DNA of 36,655 nucleotides from a virus. Positions 28,856-35,614 of the stretch are shown one piece after another. How positions within the stretch are numbered: the first letter of the stretch is position 1; each line of letters begins with the position of its first letter. The notes below the pieces were generated by a model. The model searched no databases and was not told the DNA's origin. It saw nothing but the letters and a program-made list of their open reading frames with translations. Location of the stretch: positions 1 to 36,655 of the IMG/VR virus record IMGVR_UViG_3300024974_000013. One strand, given 5' to 3'. The position numbers and the translations under genes were made by a program.

Positions 28856-29413
28856 GTGAACCCTAACAACCCGCACACGATCGGCCCGTCCGGGCTGGAT
28901 ATCATCAAGACCTATGAGCAGCTGCGGCTGTCGCCGTATTTGTGCCCTTCGAACAAGCTGACGGTCGGCTGGGGCCATGTGCTGGTGCCCAGTTGGGATG
29001 CCGGTCTGTTCGGCATTCCTGTGGACACCCTCAAGCGCATTATCAGCGAATGCCAGCGCGCGCATCGGGTGACTAAAGAGGCGCAAAACCTGCGCATCAG
29101 CCCGACCAAGGCGGACGACCTGCTCGACCGCGACGCCAACCAGACCGCGCTGTTCTTGCGTTCGGTGACGCCGGTCAGGCTCAATCAACATCAGTTCGAC
29201 GCCCTGGGCTCGTTCGTCTTCAACATCGGCCAGGGCAACTATGCCGAATCAACCCTGCGCAAGAAGCTGCACGCCGGCGATTTCGACGGCGCGGCGGCCG
29301 AGTTTGCGCGCTGGAAATACGGCGCGGTGGACGGCAAGAAAACCGTGCTGGATGGATTGGTCGCGCGGCGCGCGGCCGAGCGGGCTTTGTTTTTGACTCC
29401 GGAGGCATCATGA
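28856..29413 (+). CDS. Endolysin, GH24 (T4-type) lysozyme
   Basis: The 185-residue protein has the T4-type lysozyme triad layout E-x8-C-x5-T: Glu21 (KTYEQLRL), Cys30 (SPYLCPSNKL) and Thr36 (TVGWGH). The later NQHQFDALGSFVFNIGQGNYAESTLRKKLHAGDFDGAAAEFARWKY is the second family landmark. There is no signal peptide or SAR domain, so a holin should release it to cut the peptidoglycan at the end of the lytic cycle. It starts with GTG; GGAG lies eight bases upstream. It opens the rightward late operon. Confidence 0.92.
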   Translation: MNPNNPHTIGPSGLDIIKTYEQLRLSPYLCPSNKLTVGWGHVLVPSWDAGLFGIPVDTLKRIISECQRAHRVTKEAQNLRISPTKADDLLDRDANQTALFLRSVTPVRLNQHQFDALGSFVFNIGQGNYAESTLRKKLHAGDFDGAAAEFARWKYGAVDGKKTVLDGLVARRAAERALFLTPEAS

Positions 29414-29733
29414 AAATGAAGGTGATTAACTGCGTATTGGCGTGGATCGTTGCGCTCTCTATTTGGACGATTTGCGCATCGGCACAGGCCGAAACGCCCT
29501 GCGAGCGCAGCCGCTTGCAATACGAGGCCGGCGAAGCGGCATGGGATCGCCATTGCGGCCCCGAGCCCGGCAAGCCCTTCCTGGAAGAACTGAAGAAGGA
29601 CTGCGCGACCACGGTTAGCCTGATCGCGGCGCGCAATGCCGTGCCGGGAAACTTCGCTTCTTGGAACAGCGAGTACGGCTGGGCGTTCGACAGCACTTGT
29701 GAATCCTTATTAGCCCGAGGCGACAAACAATGA
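29410..29733 (+). CDS. Small secreted cysteine-containing protein
   Basis: The 107-residue product has a signal peptide (MKMKVINCVLAWIVALSIWT, ending ASAQA) and a mature part with cysteines in ETPCERS, DRHCGPEPG, KKDCATT and STCESL. Lysozyme inhibitor-like (LprI) proteins show a similar cysteine layout and small size, but the likeness is weak. It overlaps the endolysin stop by four bases. Probably periplasmic; role in lysis or conversion is unknown. Confidence 0.7.
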   Translation: MKMKVINCVLAWIVALSIWTICASAQAETPCERSRLQYEAGEAAWDRHCGPEPGKPFLEELKKDCATTVSLIAARNAVPGNFASWNSEYGWAFDSTCESLLARGDKQ

Positions 29734-29951
29734 GCGGCTGGAAAACCAAGGCAGCGGCGTTTGTTTCTATCTTGTACGGCCTGGTCGGCTGGTGGGCCGG
29801 GCTGCACGGCGCGGACGGGGCGATGCAGTTTATTGTTGCCGGCATGACGACGCTGGGCGTCGGGCACAAAATCGAGAAAGTAGGAGCGGCCTATGCGCAA
29901 GCACAAAGTAGTTCTGCGGCTGACCTTGTCCGCCGCAATTCTCAGCCTTAG
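29730..29951 (+). CDS. Small membrane protein, candidate holin
   Basis: The 73-residue protein has two hydrophobic segments (AAAFVSILYGLVGWWAGLHG and AMQFIVAGMTTLGVGHKI) linked by a short GADGA loop, then a polar tail. Size, topology and position two genes after the endolysin suit a holin or holin partner. It overlaps the next gene by 59 bases in another frame. No family name can be given with certainty. Confidence 0.65.
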   Translation: MSGWKTKAAAFVSILYGLVGWWAGLHGADGAMQFIVAGMTTLGVGHKIEKVGAAYAQAQSSSAADLVRRNSQP

Positions 29952-30153
29952 CGGCTGCATGGTGATCGGCGGCGGCTCCAAGGCCGCCGCGCCGGACTTG
30001 TGCGCGGCGCTGCCGGAGCCTAAGCCCTTCGCCAAGCAGGTCAACCTGGAGATAGTCGAGGGTGATCTGCTGCATGCCGATGCAGGCGGCGAACAATTGA
30101 TCCGCGAATATACCGGGGCGATCGCGGCGCACCGGGCGGCATGCGGCAAGTAA
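29893..30153 (+). CDS. Lipoprotein in the lysis region, possible spanin part
   Basis: The 86-residue product begins MRKHKVVLRLTLSAAILSLSGCMVIGGG, a lipoprotein signal with lipobox LSGC, then a short proline-containing mature part with two further cysteines (PDLCAAL and RAACGK). TAGGAG lies six bases before the ATG, within the candidate holin gene. It overlaps a second, shorter lipoprotein in the +1 sense. Outer-membrane disruption is the natural guess by analogy with Rz/Rz1, but a typical inner-membrane Rz partner is not obvious. Confidence 0.6.
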   Translation: MRKHKVVLRLTLSAAILSLSGCMVIGGGSKAAAPDLCAALPEPKPFAKQVNLEIVEGDLLHADAGGEQLIREYTGAIAAHRAACGK

Positions 30154-30278
30154 TGCTGCTGGCGCTGGCGTTATCGGGGTGCGCGGCGCCGTGCCATTTG
30201 GCGCTGACCTACGACGGCGAGATGACGCGGCCGCTTTATCTGTACCACTTTCAGCCGGGGGTGACGTGTGTTTACTGA
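30141..30278 (+). CDS. 45-residue second lipoprotein (Rz1-like size)
   Basis: A short ORF starts at ATG 30141 inside the end of the preceding lipoprotein gene and reads MRQVMLLALALSGCAAPCHL through to VTCVY. The LALALSGCAAP stretch is a clean lipobox. The mature peptide is about 32 residues with two more cysteines. Size and nested position recall Rz1-type outer-membrane spanins. The stop overlaps the next small gene. Confidence 0.6.
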   Translation: MRQVMLLALALSGCAAPCHLALTYDGEMTRPLYLYHFQPGVTCVY

Positions 30279-30408
30279 TTGGCTTTTGAAAATTCAGCAC
30301 CGGCTGACGGTGTATTTACTGGCGGACTATCGCGGCGGCCGCTTTGATGGCTATTGCTGGGCGATGGTGGCGTTTTTGGTTATGGGATTGGGAGTGATCT
30401 ATTTATGA
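30268..30408 (+). CDS. 46-residue single-TM protein
   Basis: A GTG at 30268, preceded by GGGGGTGA, opens the frame MFTDWLLKIQHRLTVYLLADYRGGRFDGYCWAMVAFLVMGLGVIYL. The last 18 residues form a membrane segment and the rest is basic. It overlaps the lipoprotein stop upstream and the next ATG downstream, which supports a real coupled gene. It might be a lysis accessory such as a pinholin-like peptide; this is a guess. Confidence 0.5.
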   Translation: MFTDWLLKIQHRLTVYLLADYRGGRFDGYCWAMVAFLVMGLGVIYL

Positions 30409-30638
30409 AAGTGGGCGCGATAGCGATCAATTTATTTGCTAAACAACTGGTCGGCGGCGTTCCGTTCGAGGCGGCCAAAGGCATCGTGCAGGACCTGAAC
30501 GACAAGGACATGACCGGCGAGCAGAAGCGTGCCGCAGCAGTCGCACGGCTTCATGAGCTGGGTTATGCCCTGGCCGGGTTTTTGGTCAACCTGGCGGTCG
30601 AGTTGGCGGTTGCCTGGCTTAAAGAAAGATCGAAATAA
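30405..30638 (+). CDS. Small hydrophobic-tailed protein of unknown function
   Basis: The start at 30405 overlaps the stop of the preceding short gene (ATGA). The 77-residue product (MKVGAIAINLFAKQLVGGVPFEAAKGIVQDLNDKDMTGEQKRAAAVARL...) ends with a hydrophobic helix (YALAGFLVNLAVELAVAWLKERSK). It is in the small-gene lysis cluster and may be a membrane-associated lysis helper. The family is unknown to me. Confidence 0.6.
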   Translation: MKVGAIAINLFAKQLVGGVPFEAAKGIVQDLNDKDMTGEQKRAAAVARLHELGYALAGFLVNLAVELAVAWLKERSK

Positions 30639-30650
30639 GGGTTTACACGC

Positions 30651-30842
30651 ATGGACATCGCCGACCGCGCCGATCTGGAGATCGAAATACAACAACGGGT
30701 GCAGCGTGAGCACATGCACCGCGACACGCCCGAGGCGATAGCGATCGGCGAATGCCTGTTTTGCGGCGAGCCGCTGGCTGTCGGCATGCGCTGGTGCGGC
30801 ACAGAATGCCGGGACGATTGGGAAAAAGAGGTCAGCCGATGA
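30651..30842 (+). CDS. TraR/DksA-type zinc-finger protein
   Basis: The 63-residue protein begins MDIADRADLEIEIQQRVQRE and carries a four-cysteine zinc finger at Cys35, Cys38, Cys49 and Cys53 (CLFCGEPLAVGMRWCGTEC). Phage TraR-like proteins mimic DksA/ppGpp by entering the RNA polymerase secondary channel. An AAGGG site lies upstream. It stands between the lysis genes and the gp25-like gene, as in other Mu-like prophages. Confidence 0.88.
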   Translation: MDIADRADLEIEIQQRVQREHMHRDTPEAIAIGECLFCGEPLAVGMRWCGTECRDDWEKEVSR

Positions 30843-31228
30843 GCACCGTATTGGAATTTTGGCCCCTTTTCGTCGCCGCCGGCGCGATCATGACGACCTT
30901 TGTCGGGGCGCTGTGGGCAGTCGGCAAGGTGCTGATCAAGCAGGTGATGGCCCGACTCGACGAACGCTTCCAGGCGATGGAGGCCGCGCGCATCGAGGCA
31001 AGCCGACACTGGGACAACAAGTTTGCCGCGCTGGAGCAGGCCGCCAGCGACAACGAACGGGAATGGCGGCGCGTCGAGCGCGACGTGCTGACGCTGAAGG
31101 CCGACCTGCCGCTGCATTACGTGCGGCGCGAGGATTATGTGCGCAACCAAACGGTCATCGAAGCCAAAATCGACGGCCTGGCGATACGACTTGAAAACGC
31201 ATTTTTAAAAGGAACCCACGATGGCTGA
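30839..31228 (+). CDS. DUF2730 family protein, Mu gp25 homologue
   Basis: The 129-residue protein has an N-terminal membrane segment (FWPLFVAAGAIMTTFVGALWAVGKVLI) and a long coiled-coil (MARLDERFQAMEAARIEASRHWDNKFAALEQAASDNEREWRRVERDVLTLKADLPLHYVRREDYVRNQTVIEAKIDGLAIRLE). The LPLHYVRREDYVR stretch is typical of the DUF2730/gp25 family in Mu-like phages. Located just ahead of gp26/gp27 type genes, as in Mu. Its exact role is unknown. Confidence 0.82.
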   Translation: MSTVLEFWPLFVAAGAIMTTFVGALWAVGKVLIKQVMARLDERFQAMEAARIEASRHWDNKFAALEQAASDNEREWRRVERDVLTLKADLPLHYVRREDYVRNQTVIEAKIDGLAIRLENAFLKGTHDG

Positions 31229-31532
31229 CATGCAAAAGATCCGCCGCGAAACGATTCGCTGGATGATATTGCTGACCTTTAACAACGCCCGCCCCGAAGG
31301 CGCCTACGAAAAGATCGTGCTGGCGGTGGTGCAATCGGAATATCCGGATTCGACGCAGCAGGAGGTCCGCCGCGAGCTGGATTATCTGCACGAGCGCGAC
31401 CTGATCATGATCGACAAGCAGCCGGACGGCCGCTGGAAGTGCAAGCTTGACCGCTACGGCATCGACGTGGTCGAGTACACGGTGCCGGTCGAGCCGGGTA
31501 TTGCGCGGCCGGAGAAATACCATGACGCGTAA
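31221..31532 (+). CDS. Mu gp26-like protein
   Basis: The 103-residue product (MADMQKIRRETIRWMILLTFNNARPEGAYEKIVLAVVQSEYPDSTQQEVRRELDYLHERDLIMIDKQPDGRWKCKLDRYGIDVVEYTVPVEPGIARPEKYHDA) looks like a winged-helix protein: helices in residues 8-55 and a beta wing after that. Mu gp26 type proteins at this position share the ARPEG and terminal P-G-I-x-R-P motif. It overlaps neighbours on both sides. A packaging-associated or regulatory role is likely. Confidence 0.8.
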   Translation: MADMQKIRRETIRWMILLTFNNARPEGAYEKIVLAVVQSEYPDSTQQEVRRELDYLHERDLIMIDKQPDGRWKCKLDRYGIDVVEYTVPVEPGIARPEKYHDA

Positions 31533-31761
31533 GGTCACGCTGTCAGCGCCGCAGAAAGAGATCATTGATGTGTTCGCGCATATCATGGTGGCGAGCGATA
31601 TCGCCAAGAATGTCGAAGGCATGGCCGGTTTTCTCGATAGCTATTTAAAAGAGGCAATGACGCCAAAGCAGCAAGCCATATGGCAAGCGCTGCTGAACAG
31701 ATCGACGCAGGTCAGGAAGGATATGCTCAAGGAGCTAACACAGGAGAAATCCGGTGCCTAG
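31522..31761 (+). CDS. Small protein between gp26- and gp27-like genes
   Basis: The 79-residue product (MTRKVTLSAPQKEIIDVFAHIMVASDIAKNVEGMAGFLDSYLKEAMTPKQQAIWQALLNRSTQVRKDMLKELTQEKSGA) is fully helical. The ATG at 31522 has GGAG seven bases upstream and overlaps the gp26-like stop. It appears to be phage-born by codon use, but I recognise no family. Confidence 0.65.
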   Translation: MTRKVTLSAPQKEIIDVFAHIMVASDIAKNVEGMAGFLDSYLKEAMTPKQQAIWQALLNRSTQVRKDMLKELTQEKSGA

Positions 31762-32305
31762 ACCGTCGCCGATCGACGACTTTACGCCGGAGCAGCGCGC
31801 CGCATTCGAGGGCGAGCTGATCCGGCGCAACTTCAAGGATTATGACGGCCTGGTCGACTGGCTGAAGGCCAACGGCTTGGAGCTTTCGCGCAGCGCCGCC
31901 TATCGGCACGGCAGCAAGTTGCAGCGCCGCTTGCAGGCTGTACGCAATAGTACAGAGGCCGCCAAGCTGATCGCGGAAGCCGCGCCGGACGATGCGGACC
32001 TGCGCTCGGCGGCGGTGATTTCGATGGTGCAGTCGGAGCTGTTCGATGTGATGGTGACCTTGCAGGATCTGGACGAGGCCGAGCCTGGCGAGCGGGTGGG
32101 ATTGCTGAAAGAGGCGGCGCGCTCGGTGCTGGATATGACCAAGGCGAGCGTGTTGCAGAAGAAGTGGCAGGCCGACATCAAGGACAAGCTTGACAAGGCG
32201 TTCAGTAAGTTGGAAACGCAGGCCGGCGAGACGCAGAGCGGGCCGAAAAAGCTGGATGCGGACACGTTGGCGGCTGTGCGGAGGGAAGTTTATGGCCTCG
32301 TTTGA
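31754..32305 (+). CDS. DUF3486 protein, Mu gp27 homologue (probable small terminase)
   Basis: The 183-residue protein has the DUF3486 pattern: RPSPIDDFTPEQRAAFEGELIRRNFKDYDGLVDWLKANGLELSRSAAYRHGSKLQRRL with a DNA-binding helix-turn-helix in residues 30-55, then a long helical part (DADLRSAAVISMVQSELFDVMVTLQD; LLKEAARSVLDMTKASVLQKKW). It starts with GTG after an AGGAG site. In Mu-like phages this gene stands directly ahead of the large terminase and is thought to recognise the packaging site. Confidence 0.88.
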   Translation: MPRPSPIDDFTPEQRAAFEGELIRRNFKDYDGLVDWLKANGLELSRSAAYRHGSKLQRRLQAVRNSTEAAKLIAEAAPDDADLRSAAVISMVQSELFDVMVTLQDLDEAEPGERVGLLKEAARSVLDMTKASVLQKKWQADIKDKLDKAFSKLETQAGETQSGPKKLDADTLAAVRREVYGLV

Positions 32306-32453
32306 GTTGAAGGCCTATGCACTAATCGGCGCCATCGTTGGAGCATTATTTGCATTACCGGCTTACATATTGTTTGGAATCTGTGAGGGCGTAGTCAAGG
32401 CAGTAAAACACGCGATTGCAGACTATAACGAAACAATAGCTCCATTCAAATGA
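32292..32453 (+). CDS. 53-residue membrane protein
   Basis: The small frame starts at ATG 32292 inside the end of the gp27-like gene, with GAGGG upstream, and overlaps the terminase ATG. The protein (MASFELKAYALIGAIVGALFALPAYILFGICEGVVKAVKHAIADYNETIAPFK) has one membrane segment from residue 9 to 31. It is AT-richer than its neighbours, suggesting an inserted gene. Function unknown. Confidence 0.6.
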   Translation: MASFELKAYALIGAIVGALFALPAYILFGICEGVVKAVKHAIADYNETIAPFK

Positions 32454-33799
32454 CCGCCCTCGACCTTTATCTTTATCAGAAGACCTGGCTGAAGGACAAC
32501 AGCCGCTTCAAGCTCGGCCGCTTTGCCCGGCAGACCGGCAAGACCTTTACGACCACGCTGGAACTGGTAGACGACGCCCTGCAAGCCGAGGCCGCCGGGA
32601 GACGTTCGCCCTGGGTGATCCTGTCGCGGGGAGAACGACAGGCGCGGGAGGCGATGGAAGAAGGCGTATTCCGCCATCTGGAAGCCTACGGCCGCGCCGC
32701 ATCGAGCTATGGGGTGGAGGAAATCGACTGGTACGACGAGGACTCGGGGCTCAAGCGCAAGGCGCTGCAGGTGGTCCTCAGCAAGTTGAACAAGATCACC
32801 GCGCTGCCGGCCAATCCGGACACCGCGCGCGGCTTCTCGGCGAACGTCTTCCTGGACGAGTTCGCCTTCCATGCCGACAGCCGCAAGATCTGGACCGCGC
32901 TGTTTCCGGTCATTTCCGCCGGCTTCAAGCTGCGCGTGACCAGTACGCCCAACGGCAAGGGCAACAAGTTTTATGACCTCTGCACCAGCGAAGACAGCGC
33001 CTGGTCGCGCCATACCGTCGATATTTATCAGGCGGTGGCGGACGGCTTGCCGCGCGATGTGGAGGAAATGCGCCAGGCGTTGAACGACGAGGACGCCTGG
33101 GCGCAGGAATTCGAGCTGAAATGGCTCGATGAGGCTTCGGCCTGGTTGTCGTTTGAGTTGATCAATAGCGTCGAGCACGATCATGCGGGCGTTCCGGAGC
33201 ATTACACCGGCGGACCGGTTTTCGTGGGAGTCGATATCGCGGCTCGGAACGATTTGTTTGTAATTTGGATTTTTGAGGTGATTGGTGATGTTCTCTGGAC
33301 ACGTGAAATTGTGGCTAAGCGCCGTATTAGTTTTGCTGAGCAGGATGCTCTTCTGGCCGATGTATTTGCGCGATATCGTGTTTTGCGCTGCTGCATGGAC
33401 CAGACAGGAATGGGCGAAAAGCCGGTTGAAGATGCTCAAAGACGTTATGGCACAAGCCGCGTCGAGGGCGTGCTTTTTACCGGCCCGAATAAGCTCTTAT
33501 TGGCGACAACAGGCAAGGAGACGTTCGAGGACCGTCGGCTACGCATCCCCGCGGGAGTCGCCGAACTTAGAAATGATTTGCATAAGCTGAAAAAAGAAGT
33601 CTCGGCAACCGGAAGCCCGCGCTTTGTCGCGGACTCCGACAGTGCAGGCCACGCCGACCGGGCGTGGGCCTGCTTTTTGGCGATTCATGCGGCCACCGGC
33701 ACGCAATCGATCATTGAATATAACCCGATGCCTGGGAAAAATGACCGCTATGCGGGCAAGCGTAACGATGCTTTAACGGCCGTGGATGGGGCCTGGTGA
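32450..33799 (+). CDS. Terminase large subunit, Mu gp28 homologue
   Basis: The 449-residue protein carries the ATPase signatures ARQTGKT (residues 26-32, Walker A variant) and VFLDEF (133-138, Walker B), and nuclease-domain acidic sites at Asp262 (VGVDIAARND), Asp317 (CMDQTGMG) and the late FVADSDSAGHADRAWA. It drives DNA into the prohead and cuts it (headful packaging of host-flanked phage DNA). The overall pattern is gp28 type though it is shorter than Mu's as I recall it. The DNA of about 33230-33600 is visibly AT-richer than the rest of the gene, hinting at mosaic exchange in the nuclease part. Confidence 0.93.
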   Translation: MTALDLYLYQKTWLKDNSRFKLGRFARQTGKTFTTTLELVDDALQAEAAGRRSPWVILSRGERQAREAMEEGVFRHLEAYGRAASSYGVEEIDWYDEDSGLKRKALQVVLSKLNKITALPANPDTARGFSANVFLDEFAFHADSRKIWTALFPVISAGFKLRVTSTPNGKGNKFYDLCTSEDSAWSRHTVDIYQAVADGLPRDVEEMRQALNDEDAWAQEFELKWLDEASAWLSFELINSVEHDHAGVPEHYTGGPVFVGVDIAARNDLFVIWIFEVIGDVLWTREIVAKRRISFAEQDALLADVFARYRVLRCCMDQTGMGEKPVEDAQRRYGTSRVEGVLFTGPNKLLLATTGKETFEDRRLRIPAGVAELRNDLHKLKKEVSATGSPRFVADSDSAGHADRAWACFLAIHAATGTQSIIEYNPMPGKNDRYAGKRNDALTAVDGAW

Positions 33800-33805
33800 T
33801 GAAAC

Positions 33806-34009
33806 ATGAAAAATTTCTTTTTTAATTGGTGCCCAGATTTAATCGTCAGAACTGATCATGGCCATAGTTCGCATCCTGACTTCAAAAGTATTGCGACTAT
33901 GGAATGTAGGGCGGAGAGAGAAAACAGAAAGTGTTGCAGACGCGGAATGTGCGTAGAAGCGATCGACAATAATGGCCACAGAGTGTCATCCAAAACATTT
34001 AATTCATAA
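33806..34009 (+). CDS. Small AT-rich ORF between terminase and portal
   Basis: A 67-residue frame (MKNFFFNWCPDLIVRTDHGHSSHPDFKSIATMECRAERENRKCCRRGMCVEAIDNNGHRVSSKTFNS) fills the gap between two tightly organised packaging genes. It is lower in G+C than both neighbours and contains five cysteines. Its ribosome site is weak. It may be a recently acquired moron gene; function unknown. The stretch 33800-34033 holds nothing else. Confidence 0.5.
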   Translation: MKNFFFNWCPDLIVRTDHGHSSHPDFKSIATMECRAERENRKCCRRGMCVEAIDNNGHRVSSKTFNS

Positions 34010-34033
34010 CTCATTTTTACCGAAGCCTAATCC

Positions 34034-35614
34034 ATGAATCTGCTCGACTGGTTTAAGCAAGCCATATCACCGAAAACCGTGAGCGAACGCCAGACCGACG
34101 CGCCGCGCATGGGCATTCTGCACCGTGAATTTGCCGGCCATCCGGCCAAGGGCCTGACGCCGGCGGATCTGGCTTCGATTCTGGCCCAGGCCGAACAGGG
34201 CGACATGATCGCCCAGGCCGAGCTGTTTATGGACATGGAGGAGAAAGACGCGCACATCGCCGCCGAGCTTTCCAAGCGCAAGATGGCGGTCAAAAAGCTG
34301 GACTGGACGCTGGAGCCGCCGCGCGATGCCTCTGCCAAGGAAAAGAAGGCCACCAAGACGCTGGAGATGCTGATCCGCGACGAGCTGGACATCGACGATC
34401 TGCGCATGGACCTGCTCGATGCGATCGGCCACGGTTATTCGTGCATCGAGCTGGGATGGGGCCGCACGCTGCAAGGCTTATGGTTTCCGGACCGGGTAGA
34501 GCACCGGTCGCCAAGCTGGTTTGCCTGCCACCCAGACGACCGCAACACGCTGCGCCTGCGCGACTCATCGCAGACCTACGGCGCGCCGCTGCAGCCCTGG
34601 GGCTGGATTCCGCACACGCACAAGTCGCGCTCGGGCTATCTGGCGCGGGCCGGCCTGCACCGGGTGCTGGCGTGGCCGTACCTGTTCAAGAATTATTCTG
34701 TCCGCGACTTGGCCGAGTTTCTGGAAATCTACGGCCTGCCGATCCGGATCGGCAAATACGGGCCGAATGCCGGCGACAAAGAAAAGCGGGATTTGTTAAA
34801 GGCAGTGCTGAGCATCGGCCACCATGCGGCCGGTATCATCCCCGATTCGATGCAGGTGGAACTGGCGACGGTTGCGGCCGGTGGCAATGCCGACGCCTTC
34901 AAGGTGATGATCGACTGGTGCGAAGCCAGCGAATCGAAGGCGATTCTGGGCGGCACGCTGACCAGCCAGACCGCCGCGAACGGCAACCGCGCGCTCGGCG
35001 ACGTGCACAACGAAGTCCGCATGGACATCCGCGATGATGACGCCAAGCAGGTCGATCAGTCGCTGGGCGTGTATCTGGTCTATCCGATGGCGATGCTGAA
35101 CGGGCTGTTTGCGGACAACCGCAGTCCGAGTTTCGTCAGCGATACGCAAGAGCCTGACGATTTGGCGCTGTATTCGGACGCGCTGCCGAAGTTGACGGGA
35201 ATCGGGATGCGTATCCCAACACGCTATGCCCACCAAAAACTGAAGATTCCCGAGCCGGATGGCGACGAACCGGTATTGGCCACAGCATCGGCAGCCACAC
35301 CGGAAACGCAGCCGAATCCACCGGCCGTAGGCGCTACGTCGCTACGCATCGCCGCCCTATCGAGCCCGGTCGATCAGCTGACGCCGCCGGAATTGCAGGC
35401 TGAACGCCTGGCGAAAGACGCCCAAGCGCCCGGCCGCGCCTGGATGGACAGGATTCTGGTGATGGTCGATCAGGCCGAAAGCCTGGAGCAGCTGCGCGAC
35501 ATGCTGCTGAACGCCTACGGCGATTTGCCGAGCGAGGATATGAGCAATGTGATGGCGTTGGCGTTTGCTGCGGCGGATCTGGCTGGCCGCTTCGACGTGC
35601 AGAACGGTAACTAA
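34034..35614 (+). CDS. Portal protein, Mu gp29 homologue (DUF935)
   Basis: The 526-residue product follows the DUF935 portal pattern: EMDAHIAAELSKRK-type segment (MEEKDAHIAAELSKRKMAVKKLDWTLEPP), DLRMDLLDAIGHGYSCIELGWGRTLQGLWFPD, YLFKNYSVRDLAEFLEIYGLPIRIGKYGPNA and ILGGTLTSQTAANGNRALGDVHNEVRMDIRDDDAKQVDQSL. It forms the dodecameric ring at the head vertex through which DNA enters and leaves. The proline-rich C-terminal linker (residues ~415-450) is variable. Its stop is followed directly by the MuF ATG. Confidence 0.95.
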   Translation: MNLLDWFKQAISPKTVSERQTDAPRMGILHREFAGHPAKGLTPADLASILAQAEQGDMIAQAELFMDMEEKDAHIAAELSKRKMAVKKLDWTLEPPRDASAKEKKATKTLEMLIRDELDIDDLRMDLLDAIGHGYSCIELGWGRTLQGLWFPDRVEHRSPSWFACHPDDRNTLRLRDSSQTYGAPLQPWGWIPHTHKSRSGYLARAGLHRVLAWPYLFKNYSVRDLAEFLEIYGLPIRIGKYGPNAGDKEKRDLLKAVLSIGHHAAGIIPDSMQVELATVAAGGNADAFKVMIDWCEASESKAILGGTLTSQTAANGNRALGDVHNEVRMDIRDDDAKQVDQSLGVYLVYPMAMLNGLFADNRSPSFVSDTQEPDDLALYSDALPKLTGIGMRIPTRYAHQKLKIPEPDGDEPVLATASAATPETQPNPPAVGATSLRIAALSSPVDQLTPPELQAERLAKDAQAPGRAWMDRILVMVDQAESLEQLRDMLLNAYGDLPSEDMSNVMALAFAAADLAGRFDVQNGN

